A DNA stretch of 38,359 bases. Origin: Micrococcaceae bacterium (GTDB lineage Bacteria > Actinomycetota > Actinomycetes > Actinomycetales > Micrococcaceae). Of this stretch, positions 1 to 7,731 are shown one piece after another. The notes below the pieces were generated by a model. The model worked only from the letters and a program-made list of their open reading frames with translations, searched no databases and was not told where the DNA came from. Made by a program: the position numbers and the translations under genes. The DNA is taken from positions 1-38,359 of the forward strand of contig JAODMR010000047.1 in assembly GCA_025465475.1 (NCBI GenBank), in the 5' to 3' direction. Position 1 is the first letter of the stretch. Every line of letters begins with the position of its first letter.

Positions 1-461
1 CAGGAATCAAGCCATCCGTTTCCGCCCTGGCCGAAAAGGTCATTCCCGCCGGCCAGCGGGATGAACTTCACGATCAGGAACAAGGGCACCAGGATCAGCT
101 GGAACGGAACCATCAGCAGCACGATGAAGTAGTTCAGCAGATGCTTGGCTCCCCGGACGGGCATCTTGGCCAGGGCATACCCGGCCATGGTGCACACCAC
201 CAGGGTGAACGCGGTTTCTCCGACGGCGATGATGAGGCTGTTCCGGAAGTACGTGAGGAACGGGGCCGCCCGCATCGCATCGGCGAAGTTGCTCCACAGG
301 AAGTCCTGCGGCAGCCACGAGAAGGTCGACATCTGCGCGTTACTCTTCAGCGCGCTGAGCAGCATCCACACGAAGGGGGCGATCATCAGGATTCCGCCGA
401 TGGTCAGGGCCACATAGAGCGCTGTCTTTCCGGCGACGGACTTGGTCTTGTAGCTAGTCAA
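1..461 (-). CDS. Carbohydrate ABC transporter permease, MalG-like (partial, 3' end beyond window)
   Basis: Second inner-membrane permease of a CUT1-type sugar importer. Reading on the minus strand from TTG at 461, the protein begins MTSYKTKSVAGKTALY. It has a first membrane segment (about residues 13-37, LYVALTIGGILMIAPFVWML), then a periplasmic stretch with WLPQDFLWSNFADAM, typical of MalG proteins. Further membrane segments follow, including LIIAVGETAFTLVVCTMAGYA and a helix with MVPFQLILVPLFLIV. About 153 codons are visible; the EAA loop would lie beyond the window edge. The TTG start overlaps the end of the upstream permease by 8 bases, the usual coupling in these operons. No in-frame ATG offers a better start. 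The family is clear; the substrate is unknown. Confidence 0.88.
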   Translation of the reverse strand, partial: MTSYKTKSVAGKTALYVALTIGGILMIAPFVWMLLSALKSNAQMSTFSWLPQDFLWSNFADAMRAAPFLTYFRNSLIIAVGETAFTLVVCTMAGYALAKMPVRGAKHLLNYFIVLLMVPFQLILVPLFLIVKFIPLAGGNDLFGQGGNGWLDS

Positions 462-1401
462 GGTTGTTCGCTCCCTGGAGTCGTCGTCCCACGATGAGGA
501 ATGCACCGATCAGCAGCATCATGATCACCGTTTCCGCGGAGGCGTATCCCAAGTGGAGTGCCTGGAACGCGTTGTTGTAGATGTCAAAGACCAGGACGTT
601 CGTGGATGTCCCGGGACCGCCTTTCGTCGTCACGTAGACCAGGTCAAAGACCTGGAAGGTCGACACGATCGAGGTGATGAGCACGAAAAACTGTGCGGGG
701 CCCAGGGACGGCCAGGTGACATTCCAGAACACCTTCCACTTACCCGCCCCGTCGATCGTTGCCGCTTCGACCAGCTGCTGCGGGACTCCCTGAAGCGCCG
801 CCAGATAGATGATCATCTTTGCCCCGATGCCCTGCCAGATCCCGATGATCATCAGGGACGGCAAAGCCAGTTCAGGGCTCACCAGCCAGGATGCCGGAGC
901 GATGCCGAACAGGCTCAGGACCGCGTTCGCCAGGCCGGACCCAGGATTGAAGATCCACAGCCAGACGACGCCGACGGCCACGCTAGCCGTGACGGTGGGA
1001 ATGTAGAAAGCGGTGCGGAAGAACCCGATACCGCGGACCTTCTGGTTCAGTCCCAGTGCCACGAGCAGAGCGATGACCATGGCAACCGGCACGACGACGA
1101 TTCCATACAGGACGGTGTTGCCGAAGGCAGCCCGGAAGGCGCCATCTTTGAGCAGGTCGGTGAAGTTTCCAAACCCGACCCAGGCCGTCTCGCCGCTAAA
1201 GCTGTAATCGGAAAAGCTGAGGACCACCACAGCAATTGTGGGGATCACTGCAAAGACAAAGGAGTGCACCAGGGCCGGAGCCAGGAACCACCAGCCAGCG
1301 CGTTTCTGGTTCCGGTTCACCGACCCCCTGCGTCCGCGGGGAGTTTCAGCCCGGCGGCCTCCGGTGATGACTTCGACCGGGTTTGTCGTGTCGGTGGTCA
1401 T
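454..1401 (-). CDS. Carbohydrate ABC transporter permease, MalF-like
   Basis: First permease subunit of the CUT1 importer, 315 aa, normal length for the family. A cytoplasmic N-terminus rich in Arg is followed by about six membrane segments, the first being FLAPALVHSFVFAVIPTIAVVVL. The cytoplasmic EAA loop that docks the ATPase is visible as EAATIDGAGKWKVFWNVTWP near residues 210-230, with the conserved EAA-x2-DGA spacing. Its ATG overlaps the stop of the binding-protein gene by 4 bases (ATGA), and its own end overlaps the next permease, so all three are probably co-translated. No ATPase is encoded here. Many actinobacterial CUT1 systems use a shared MsmK/MsmX-type ATPase encoded elsewhere (family knowledge, not seen in this window). 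Confidence 0.93.
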   Translation of the reverse strand: MTTDTTNPVEVITGGRRAETPRGRRGSVNRNQKRAGWWFLAPALVHSFVFAVIPTIAVVVLSFSDYSFSGETAWVGFGNFTDLLKDGAFRAAFGNTVLYGIVVVPVAMVIALLVALGLNQKVRGIGFFRTAFYIPTVTASVAVGVVWLWIFNPGSGLANAVLSLFGIAPASWLVSPELALPSLMIIGIWQGIGAKMIIYLAALQGVPQQLVEAATIDGAGKWKVFWNVTWPSLGPAQFFVLITSIVSTFQVFDLVYVTTKGGPGTSTNVLVFDIYNNAFQALHLGYASAETVIMMLLIGAFLIVGRRLQGANNLD

Positions 1402-2702
1402 TTCGCGGACAGGGCCTTGTTTTCGATCTGGGTCAGACCGTCCTTGGCGGAGATCTTACCCAGCAGCACCTGGTCGATGATGGTGCCGAAGTCGGCCCGG
1501 AAGGAAAGCCAGTTGGCGGGGCCGCCCTCGTAGATGGCCTCGGTCAAGTGTTCCGATGCGAACTTGGCCAAGGGGTTGCCCAGCGAGCTGCTGGTGGCTG
1601 GCATGTCCTTGGCTGCCGGGATCTTGTTGCCGATGACGGCGCCGTCATTCTCACTCTCGGGTTTCGTCATGGCTTCGACGAACGCCCAGGCGGCATCCTT
1701 GTTCTTGCTCTTGGCGCCGACCGAGGCAATATCACCGCCGGCCATTTCCGCTTCCTTTCCGTTGTCGGGAAGGACGAACCCAAGATCGTCGCAGTTAGCC
1801 TGTCCAACGCCCGAATCAGTGCAGTTTTCGGAGCTCTTGACGAATCCCATGGCGGCCTCGTTCGTCATGACGAGCGGTGTCTTGGCTGCGTTCTGCTGTC
1901 CGAACTCCTCGACGTTGCCGATCATGCTCTTCATCCACTCGAGCACTTTGACGCCGTTGTCGTTGTTGAAGTTCGGCTTGTCGTCCTTGTACAGCGGGGT
2001 TCCCGTTGAAGCCAACAGATGAATGAACGCCTGCCGGTAGTTACCCGGAGAGGTGTTGAAGTCGAAGCCGGGCTTGGTGATCTTGCCGGAGGCGTCCCGT
2101 ACGGTGAGTTTTTCGGCGGCTGCCTTGATGTCCTCAAATGTGGTCGGTGGCTTTGCGGGATCGAGCCCGGCCTGCTGGAAGGCGCTCTTTCGGAACCCAA
2201 TGGCCCGGGCGTCGATAATGAACGGGAAGCCGTAGACCTTGTCCTTGTAAGTGGAGGGCGGCACCAGGGCCGGAGCCACCTTGTCCGCCAGCGCCGCCTG
2301 GGTGATGCCGAATTCGGACAAGTCGGCGAAGAGTCCCTTCGAAGCCAGGGGCTGGATCCAGCCGACACCGCTGACGATCACGTCGTAACCGCCACCACCG
2401 GCGATCGAGGTGGAGATCTTCTCATTCAGGTTCGCGTAGGTGGCGTAATCCGGCTGGACCTCCATCTTTGGGTAGGTCTTGTGGAACTCGTCCACCACCT
2501 TTTGGAAGGCGGCCTTGCCGGCATTGTCCGCCGGGTAGCTCGGGGTCAGTACGCGGATGGTTCCCGTCGCTGTGGCCGCGTCCTTGCCGGAGCCGGCATT
2601 CGCAGCCGACCCGGAACCCCCGCCTGCACCGCCGCAGCCCGCCATGCTGAGCGCCAGGGCCGTAGACACTGCGACCGCAGCACTGATCCGGTTCCATTTC
2701 AC
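1398..2702 (-). CDS. Extracellular sugar-binding lipoprotein of ABC importer
   Basis: Family 1 extracellular solute-binding protein, 434 aa, tethered to the outer face of the membrane. The N-terminus has a short basic region, a hydrophobic core and a lipobox ending LSMAGC, with the lipidated Cys at residue 23. A Gly/Ser/Ala linker follows, then a mature domain starting TIRVLTPSYPADNAGKA and containing the class-typical YDVIVSG and YGFPFIIDARAIGFRK segments. The GTG at 2702 is chosen because AAAGGAG lies seven bases upstream; the longer in-frame ATG at 2750 would place 16 basic residues before the signal and lacks a ribosome site. It is the first gene of the operon with both permeases. The ligand cannot be read from sequence; the neighbours suggest a sugar or polyol. 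Confidence 0.92.
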   Translation of the reverse strand: MKWNRISAAVAVSTALALSMAGCGGAGGGSGSAANAGSGKDAATATGTIRVLTPSYPADNAGKAAFQKVVDEFHKTYPKMEVQPDYATYANLNEKISTSIAGGGGYDVIVSGVGWIQPLASKGLFADLSEFGITQAALADKVAPALVPPSTYKDKVYGFPFIIDARAIGFRKSAFQQAGLDPAKPPTTFEDIKAAAEKLTVRDASGKITKPGFDFNTSPGNYRQAFIHLLASTGTPLYKDDKPNFNNDNGVKVLEWMKSMIGNVEEFGQQNAAKTPLVMTNEAAMGFVKSSENCTDSGVGQANCDDLGFVLPDNGKEAEMAGGDIASVGAKSKNKDAAWAFVEAMTKPESENDGAVIGNKIPAAKDMPATSSSLGNPLAKFASEHLTEAIYEGGPANWLSFRADFGTIIDQVLLGKISAKDGLTQIENKALSAK

Positions 2703-2736
2703 AATTAGTCTCCTTTGACCTGAGCGCCGCCGATTG

Positions 2737-2748
2737 GAAAGCGCTTTC
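2737..2748. promoter_or_regulatory. LacI-family operator (perfect palindrome)
   Basis: GAAAGCGCTTTC is a perfect 12-bp palindrome with the central CG step typical of LacI/CcpA-class operators. It lies about 8-20 bases downstream of the predicted start of transcription of the transporter operon and 35 bases upstream of its GTG, where a bound repressor would block the polymerase. The LacI-type regulator encoded at 5081-6142 is the obvious candidate ligand-sensing repressor. Confidence 0.72.
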
Positions 2749-2762
2749 ACTTGCTCGTGGCA

Positions 2763-2792
2763 ACTCTAGGGAGGGAAATTCGAGCGGGTCAA
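2763..2792 (-). promoter_or_regulatory. Predicted promoter of the ABC transporter operon
   Basis: On the minus strand, a -35 element TTGACC (2792-2787) and a -10 element TAGAGT (2768-2763) are separated by 18 bases. The spacing to the GAAAGCGCTTTC palindrome places the operator just downstream of the transcription start. This is a consensus match only. Confidence 0.55.
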
Positions 2793-2818
2793 GGGGTAGA
2801 AAGCAAATTCTTGCAACT

Positions 2819-2860
2819 TTGCGCAAGCGGTTGTCGCGGACCGAAAGGTGCGGATAGACT
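2819..2860 (+). promoter_or_regulatory. Possible promoter for the dehydrogenase-isomerase-lacI arm
   Basis: TTGTCG (2831-2836) and TAGACT (2855-2860) with an 18-base spacer form a plausible plus-strand promoter, about 110 bases before the oxidoreductase start. An 8-bp palindrome TTGCGCAA (2819-2826), also with a central CG, lies just upstream of the -35 and could be a second, weaker regulator site. The evidence is consensus matching only. Confidence 0.35.
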
Positions 2861-2975
2861 TCCGTTCACGGGTCCCACCCTGTCGCCCGCTCCGCGTCGG
2901 GCTGACTGATCCAGCTTTCGCCGGCACGGTTCCGGCGCCCTCTCCTCCCATCACCAGACAGGAGTGCCTCATCCC

Positions 2976-4100
2976 ATGAGCACCAACGGAAAAGTCCGGT
3001 TCGCCATTGTCGGCGCCGGGATAATCGGCAACCGCCACGTCCAAGTGATGGCTGACCTCAGCGACCAGGTGCAGCTGGTGGCCGTCATCGACACCGAGAA
3101 GGCAAAGGCAGAAAAGGCGGCAGCCGAACACGGTGCCGCCGTCTACACGTCCCTGGCCGACGCCCTCAGCAACGAGGACTTTGACGCCGTGGCCGTCTGC
3201 ACCCCGACCGGAATCCATGGCGAAATAGCCATCCAGGCGCTGCGGGCCGGCAAGCACGTGGTCATCGAAAAGCCCGCCGAAGTGACCCTGGCAAAGACTG
3301 ACGAGATCATCGCTGCGCAGCGGGAAGCCGGAACCCTGGTGACAGTCATTTCCCAACACCGCTTCGATGCGTCCACCGACATTGTGCTGCAGGCCATCCA
3401 GCGGGGCGAACTTGGCCGGCTGACCTCGGGAATAGCGTCCATTGACTGGTGGCGCGGGCAGAGCTACTACGACTCCGGCGAGTGGCGCGGCACCTGGGCG
3501 CTGGACGGGGGCGGCGCCCTCATGAACCAGGGAGTTCACACCGTCGACCTGCTGGTGGCAGCCCTTGGCAAGCCTGTCGAGGTTTTCGCTTACACCGCAT
3601 GCCTTGCCCACGACCGCATCGAAGTGGAGGACATCGCCGTCGGCGTGGTGAAATTCGAAAGTGGTGCGCTCGGCGTGCTGCACGGATCCACGGCCGCATT
3701 TCCGGGAATGAGCGCACGGCTGCAGGTGCACGGCAGCAAGGGCTCCGCGGTGATCGACAATGACCAGCTGACCTACATCCACACCACGCCGGCTGATGAG
3801 CAGGCTGCCGAGAAGTTCTTTGGCGCCAAGACCGGAACCAATCAGGTCGACCGCTACCTTCAGGGAGAGACGTCTGGTCCGGCAGCAGGGGCGGACCCCA
3901 GCCAGCTCTCCAACGCCCACGCCCTCCAATACCGGAACTTCCTGGCTGCCCTGCGCGGTGACGAGGACCTGCGCGTGGGGCTGGCCGAGAACCGGCAGTC
4001 CATCAGCGTCATCGTTGGTGCGTACGAATCGGCACGAACCGGCAGGCCGGTGAGCCTGACGGAAGAAACTGCAGCCACCCAGGAAGAGGACCAGCAATGA
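2976..4100 (+). CDS. Gfo/Idh/MocA family NAD(P)-dependent oxidoreductase
   Basis: Sugar or inositol dehydrogenase-type enzyme, 374 aa, cytoplasmic. The N-terminal Rossmann fold opens with VRFAIVGAGIIGNRHVQVM (GxGxxG), followed by the family-typical VCTPTGIHGEIAIQALRAGKHV and the catalytic-motif lysine in VVIEKPAEVT. The C-terminal alpha/beta domain contains GGGALMNQGVHTVDLL, carrying the conserved His/Asp. The ATG at 2976 is preceded by GGAG at 2961; the GTG at 2964 overlaps that ribosome site and is less likely. The stop overlaps the next gene's ATG by 4 bases, so the two enzymes are coupled. Divergent placement from a sugar importer suggests it oxidises the imported sugar or polyol; the substrate is unknown. 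Confidence 0.9.
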   Translation: MSTNGKVRFAIVGAGIIGNRHVQVMADLSDQVQLVAVIDTEKAKAEKAAAEHGAAVYTSLADALSNEDFDAVAVCTPTGIHGEIAIQALRAGKHVVIEKPAEVTLAKTDEIIAAQREAGTLVTVISQHRFDASTDIVLQAIQRGELGRLTSGIASIDWWRGQSYYDSGEWRGTWALDGGGALMNQGVHTVDLLVAALGKPVEVFAYTACLAHDRIEVEDIAVGVVKFESGALGVLHGSTAAFPGMSARLQVHGSKGSAVIDNDQLTYIHTTPADEQAAEKFFGAKTGTNQVDRYLQGETSGPAAGADPSQLSNAHALQYRNFLAALRGDEDLRVGLAENRQSISVIVGAYESARTGRPVSLTEETAATQEEDQQ

Positions 4101-4999
4101 GCGCCACACCAAATCGCCGGAAACCCAAGGTCGCGGCGAACCCCATCCCCTATTGGTCCCGGGATGGCCGCAACGACAAGTCCAGGGAAGTGTTTGAACA
4201 GGCGTTCAGGGATTTTCAGGACATCGGGTTCAGCGCGGTGAAGGCCGATGTGCCCGAAGGCATGACCGCCGCCGAGTACGCTGACTGGATCAGCGGTTAC
4301 GGTCTGGCACCTGCCCTGAGCCTGTTCAACTCCCCCTTCGATGAAACCATCGAAATCACGGCCGAAATCGAACGCGCCAAGGCGTTCGCGGCAGACCAGC
4401 TGGCGCTGGGGCTGGACAGGACCATGGTGTCGTCCATGTCCCTGCCCGCACGGCGCGCCCAACCGGGCGTTGGAGCAGACTTTCGTCAGGATCGGCTCCA
4501 GCTGGCGATCGAAAACGCCGGACGTGTCTGTGAGGTGCTGCAGGCGGAGGGCCTACGCCCCCTGCACCATTCCCACGTGGGCGGTGTCTTCGAAACTGAG
4601 GCAGAAATCACCGCCCTGCTGGACACTCTCGGCAAGGACGTCATTGGCTTCGGGCCCGACACCGGACACCTGCGCTGGGCCGGCATGGATCCGGCGGACA
4701 TGATCCGCCGCTACGCCGACCGGATCGGAGGAATCCACATCAAGGACCTCTTCCCGGATTACCTTGACCCGCAGGCACGGCAGGGAATGGGCTACTTTGA
4801 GGTCGCGGCCACCAAGCGCTTGTGGGCTGAGCCGGGATTGGGGGTCCTCGATTTCGACGCCGTCCTCGCCGCCATGCCTGCAGACTACGACGGCGACTAC
4901 ATGATCGAGGTGGATCGGCCAAGCGTCGACTCCCTTTACGAGTCCCATAAGATGTCGTATGAGTGGGCGAAACGCAGTCTCTCATTCGCGGAGGTTTAA
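4097..4999 (+). CDS. Sugar phosphate isomerase/epimerase family TIM-barrel protein
   Basis: Xylose isomerase-like/AP endonuclease 2 superfamily protein (IolE/IolI class), 300 aa, predicted metal-dependent isomerase, epimerase or dehydratase acting on a keto-sugar or keto-inositol. Visible metal-site segments are LHHSHVGGVFET (His residues and Glu), GFGPDTGHLRWAG (Asp and His), GGIHIKDLF (His) and YMIEVDRP (Glu) near the end, in the order found in the family. The ATG overlaps the dehydrogenase stop (ATGA). This pairing with a Gfo/Idh/MocA enzyme is a recurrent two-step module in inositol and rare-sugar catabolism. An 11-bp hairpin lies between this gene and lacI. The exact reaction is not determinable here. 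Confidence 0.87.
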   Translation: MSATPNRRKPKVAANPIPYWSRDGRNDKSREVFEQAFRDFQDIGFSAVKADVPEGMTAAEYADWISGYGLAPALSLFNSPFDETIEITAEIERAKAFAADQLALGLDRTMVSSMSLPARRAQPGVGADFRQDRLQLAIENAGRVCEVLQAEGLRPLHHSHVGGVFETEAEITALLDTLGKDVIGFGPDTGHLRWAGMDPADMIRRYADRIGGIHIKDLFPDYLDPQARQGMGYFEVAATKRLWAEPGLGVLDFDAVLAAMPADYDGDYMIEVDRPSVDSLYESHKMSYEWAKRSLSFAEV

Positions 5000-5014
5000 C
5001 AATCGATCAGCGGC

Positions 5015-5046
5015 CCGTCAGCGGCCACCCGGGCAGCCGCTGACGG
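5015..5046 (+). terminator. GC-rich hairpin between isomerase gene and lacI
   Basis: CCGTCAGCGGC (5015-5025) and GCCGCTGACGG (5036-5046) form a perfect 11-bp stem with a 10-base loop. No T-run follows, so it may be an attenuating or RNA-stabilising stem rather than a full intrinsic terminator. It could lower lacI expression relative to the two enzyme genes. Confidence 0.5.
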
Positions 5047-5080
5047 CCGTACGGCTGGGCGGGGCGGGAAAAGGGGCGGG

Positions 5081-6142
5081 ATGAACGAGGAGGAAGTTGC
5101 CGGGGTGCGGAGCGGGATTCCCGCGGCCGGCCAGGGAGCATCCGTCACCATCTATGACGTTGCCGAGCTGGCAGGCGTACATCCTTCAACAGTCTCGCGG
5201 GCGCTAAGCAACGCAGGCCGGGTCAGCGCCCGGACACAAAAGAAAATCGAGGACGTCGCGGCGCAGTTGAATTACCGCGCCAACCCCCTTGCCCGGGCGC
5301 TGCCCACCGGCCGGACGAGTACCGTCGGCCTTATTGTCTCCGACATCACCAACCCGGCGTACTTCGACGTCATCCGCGGCGCCGAGGGTGCGGCCGCGGT
5401 CCTTGGATACACGTTGGTCCTGGCCGAATCAGCGGAATCGGCCGAGAAGGAACTGCTCATTGCCCGCCGGATGCTGACCACGGTGGACGGCGTCATCCTT
5501 GCCAGTCCCCGGCTGGCAGACACCGAGATCCAGGACGTTGCTGCGAAAAAGCCCGTCGTGGTGATCAATAGGGAAGTTGCCGGCGTCCCGTCCGTGGTTG
5601 CCAATATCGATGCCGGCGTCACCGACGCCGTGCGTCATCTCGCCAGCATGGGCCACACCTCCCTGGCGTACGTGTCCGGGCCCGACCGCTCCTGGATGTC
5701 GGCACTTCGCTGGGACAGCATTAGCGCCCGTTGCGAATGGTCAAACCTCAGCCTGACGAAAATTGAGTGCGGTATCCCCACCATCGAGGGCGGGCGGCGG
5801 GCGGCACCCACGGTCCTTGCCAGTAACGCCACGGCGTTCATCTGCTACAACGACCTGATGGCCATCGGGTTGATGCAGGAGCTTCAGCAGGCCGGCGTTC
5901 AGGTCCCTGACGCGCTGTCCATTGTCGGTTTCGACAACATCTTCGGGTCCGACTTCACCACACCCCCGCTCTCCACCATCAAGTCCCCCCTGCGGGCATC
6001 CGGTGAGGCAGCCATCAACGAGATACTCGCACGCCTGGGCGGCACGCCCGTTCCGCCGGGGCGCAGCGAGTTGTCGACGGAACTGGTCATCCGCGGCTCC
6101 AGCGGCCGTGCACCCAGCCCTGCCGCCCTGGCGGCAGGCTGA
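5081..6142 (+). CDS. LacI family transcriptional regulator
   Basis: Ligand-responsive repressor, 353 aa. An N-terminal extension of about 22 residues precedes the helix-turn-helix (residues 24-44, IYDVAELAGVHPSTVSRALSN). The hinge helix follows (RANPLARALPTGRT), then the periplasmic-binding-protein-like core with TVGLIVSDITNPAYFDVIRG, ICYNDLMAIGLMQELQ and IVGFDN. All elements of a functional LacI/GalR protein are present. The usual YRPN is YRAN here. The start at 5081 has a purine-rich AAAGGGGCGGG upstream. It lies in the plus arm of the sugar locus, so the GAAAGCGCTTTC palindrome at 2737 is its most likely operator, giving local control of transporter and enzymes. The inducer is unknown. Confidence 0.93.
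   Translation: MNEEEVAGVRSGIPAAGQGASVTIYDVAELAGVHPSTVSRALSNAGRVSARTQKKIEDVAAQLNYRANPLARALPTGRTSTVGLIVSDITNPAYFDVIRGAEGAAAVLGYTLVLAESAESAEKELLIARRMLTTVDGVILASPRLADTEIQDVAAKKPVVVINREVAGVPSVVANIDAGVTDAVRHLASMGHTSLAYVSGPDRSWMSALRWDSISARCEWSNLSLTKIECGIPTIEGGRRAAPTVLASNATAFICYNDLMAIGLMQELQQAGVQVPDALSIVGFDNIFGSDFTTPPLSTIKSPLRASGEAAINEILARLGGTPVPPGRSELSTELVIRGSSGRAPSPAALAAG
6119..6138 (+). terminator. GC-rich hairpin at the end of lacI
   Basis: CCTGCCGCC (6119-6127) and GGCGGCAGG (6130-6138) are perfect inverted arms ending two bases before the lacI stop codon. There is no clear T-tract. It may contribute to ending the sugar-operon transcript before arsR; the function is uncertain. Confidence 0.35.
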
Positions 6143-6180
6143 CGGGCTGTCAGGCAGCGACGCCAGGCTCACCGGACCCG

Positions 6181-6209
6181 TTGACGAATCCTGGTTGACC
6201 GGCAATAGT
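6181..6209 (+). promoter_or_regulatory. Predicted leaderless promoter of the arsR-type operon
   Basis: TTGACG (6181-6186) and AATAGT (6204-6209) are separated by 17 bases. The expected transcription start falls at about 6216-6217, exactly the GTG start codon of the regulator. No Shine-Dalgarno sequence is present, consistent with a leaderless mRNA. Confidence 0.5.
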
Positions 6210-6216
6210 TAGGCAT

Positions 6217-6555
6217 GTGCCTAAGTATTACGACGAGCTCGATGCCGTCCTCCGCGCACTGGCGGATCCCACGCGGCGGGCCATCGTTGAACGCCTGGTC
6301 AGGTGCCCAGCGGTGGTGTCCGAACTCGCGGAACCGTTCTCGATGGCATTGCCGTCCCTTCTGCAGCACCTGCGTGTCCTCGAGAACGCGGGTCTGCTCA
6401 CGTCCCAGAAACAAGGGCGCGTCCGCACCGTGAGCCTGCGGCCTGGCTCCTTGGACGTACTGCACCTGTGGCTCGGCGAGCAGCGGACCCCCGCAGAACG
6501 CCAGGCCGACCGCCTCGGCATCCACCTGGCTCGCACCACCCCAAAGGAGACCTGA
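6217..6555 (+). CDS. ArsR-type winged-helix transcriptional regulator
   Basis: Small DNA-binding regulator, 112 aa. It starts MPKYYDELDAVLRALADPTRRAIVERL, the hallmark opening of ArsR-like proteins linked to SRPBCC genes. The recognition region follows in VVSELAEPFSMALPSLLQHLRVLENAGLL, with a wing TSQKQGRVRTVSL. No metal-binding Cys cluster of the ArsR/SmtB type is present, so the signal is probably not a metal. The GTG start follows a promoter with no leader; an ATG two bases upstream is out of frame. It ends one base before the next gene, whose ribosome site AAGGAG lies inside this gene. It probably represses its own operon (the reductase and SRPBCC genes downstream). Confidence 0.88.
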   Translation: MPKYYDELDAVLRALADPTRRAIVERLVRCPAVVSELAEPFSMALPSLLQHLRVLENAGLLTSQKQGRVRTVSLRPGSLDVLHLWLGEQRTPAERQADRLGIHLARTTPKET

Positions 6556-6556
6556 C

Positions 6557-7204
6557 ATGACCCGCGTTCGCATTGACCTGTTCACCTCCCTGGACGGCTA
6601 TACCTCCACGACCAACCATGCACCTGACAACCCCATGGGCGAGGATTGGGGCCGCCTCACGACGGCCCACATCGGCACCCGCACCTTTCGCAAGCGCGTC
6701 TTCGGGGACACCACCGGCGCCGGAACGACAGGCATCGACGACTCCTACACCGCCTCGTTCTTCGAGGGCGTCGGTGCCGAAATTATGGGCGCGACAATGT
6801 TCGGCCTGCACACGTTTCCCGACGACCCGGACTGGAAGGGCTGGTGGGGTGACCAACCGCCGTTCGGAGTCCCGGTCTACGTCCTCACTCACACCGCACC
6901 CCGTCCGTCGATCCCGATGCAGGGAGGAACGACCTTCCACTTCCGCAGCGGCGCCATCGAGGATGTGCTCGCCGAGGCGACGCAAGCCGCCGGTGGCCTG
7001 GACGTGCGGGTTGGCGGCGGAGTCGGAACGGCACGCGACTTCCTGCGCGCCGGCCTGGTCGACGAGTTGCACCTGATGGTCGCCCCGATCCTCCTCGGTC
7101 GCGGAAACCGGCTCTGGGACGACCTGGCCGGGCTTGACCTCACCCACAAGGTGACGTCGGAAGTGTCGGAGAGCGGCACGATCCACGTCACCTTCGCCCG
7201 CTAG
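6557..7204 (+). CDS. Dihydrofolate reductase family protein (RibD C-terminal domain)
   Basis: Predicted NADPH-dependent reductase of the RibD_C/DHFR-like fold, 215 aa, cytoplasmic. It opens MTRVRIDLFTSLDGYTS, the usual substrate-loop opening of this family. It continues with IMGATMFG, VPVYVLTHTAPRPS and the nucleotide-binding GGLDVRVGGGVGTARDFLRAGLVDELHLMVAPILLGRGNRLW in the C-terminal half. Members are not the housekeeping FolA; most have no assigned substrate. The ATG sits nine bases after AAGGAG and one base after the ArsR stop. Co-transcription with ArsR and an SRPBCC protein is a recurrent cassette in actinobacteria (family knowledge), but its physiological role is unknown. Confidence 0.88.
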   Translation: MTRVRIDLFTSLDGYTSTTNHAPDNPMGEDWGRLTTAHIGTRTFRKRVFGDTTGAGTTGIDDSYTASFFEGVGAEIMGATMFGLHTFPDDPDWKGWWGDQPPFGVPVYVLTHTAPRPSIPMQGGTTFHFRSGAIEDVLAEATQAAGGLDVRVGGGVGTARDFLRAGLVDELHLMVAPILLGRGNRLWDDLAGLDLTHKVTSEVSESGTIHVTFAR

Positions 7205-7214
7205 GGCCCGGGAC

Positions 7215-7676
7215 GTGACCATCGAACGCCGACTCGCGCGCGCGGAGTTCACCCTGACCCGCGACTACCCCGTTCCCGTCGAGCGCGTTTGGGACGCCTT
7301 TGCGAAAGAGGACCAGAAAGTGCATTGGTTCGGCGGCGGCGACGCCGTTGAGCCCGGCGAGTGGGCGTTCGACTTCCGCGTCGGCGGTCACGACGTCGAC
7401 GAGGGGACATTCCACGGCGGCCCGGTGTCGCGGTACGAGGCCAGGTACACCGACATCGTTGAGCACGTCCGCATCGTCACGACGTACGACATGTGGCTTG
7501 ACGGAATCCACATGTCCACGTCAGTGGCGTCCTTCGAGTTCGAGCAGGTCGAGGAAGGCACACGTTTCACTCACACCGAACATGGGGTCTTTTTCGATCA
7601 GTTCTGGGCCGACGGACCAAACCGCGAGGAAGGAAGCCGGGGCCTGCTCGAGGCCTTGGCACGCCACCTCGCATGA
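7215..7676 (+). CDS. SRPBCC (AHSA1-like/START superfamily) protein
   Basis: Small hydrophobic-ligand-binding fold protein, 153 aa. The family pattern is clear: FTLTRDYPVPVERVWDAFAKEDQKVHWFGG at the N-terminus, the middle strand GEWAFDFRVGGHDVDEGTFHG, and the C-terminal RFTHTEHGVFFDQFWADGPNREEGSRGLLEALARHL. GTG at 7215 is the start, ten bases after the reductase stop, with only a weak purine run upstream. It is third in the ArsR operon. ArsR and AHSA1-type genes are often adjacent and are thought to bind small hydrophobic compounds, possibly in stress or xenobiotic response; ligand and role here are inference. Confidence 0.87.
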   Translation: MTIERRLARAEFTLTRDYPVPVERVWDAFAKEDQKVHWFGGGDAVEPGEWAFDFRVGGHDVDEGTFHGGPVSRYEARYTDIVEHVRIVTTYDMWLDGIHMSTSVASFEFEQVEEGTRFTHTEHGVFFDQFWADGPNREEGSRGLLEALARHLA

Positions 7677-7701
7677 TGCTCCTCCCCCAGGGGGCTACCG
7701 C

Positions 7702-7730
7702 ACTGCACTTTTAGTGCAGTAAACTGCACT
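7702..7730 (+). promoter_or_regulatory. Operator of the XRE-cupin regulator (three ACTGCACT half-sites)
   Basis: ACTGCACT (7702-7709) and AGTGCAGT (7713-7720) form a perfect inverted repeat around TTT. A third direct half-site ACTGCACT (7723-7730) ends one base before the ATG at 7732. TAAACT (7720-7725) between the second and third half-sites resembles a -10 box placed to start transcription at the ATG. A bound regulator would cover the promoter, which suggests autorepression. Confidence 0.68.
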
Positions 7731-7731
7731 C

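Noticed and set aside
553-1533. 326-aa plus-strand open frame over the permease gene
   Set aside because: Antisense shadow of the MalF-like permease; its composition (many His, Asp, Gln and Arg) is not protein-like.
2766-4112. 448-aa minus-strand open frame over the dehydrogenase
   Set aside because: Complementary to a clear Gfo/Idh/MocA gene, and it would also run through the divergent promoter region.
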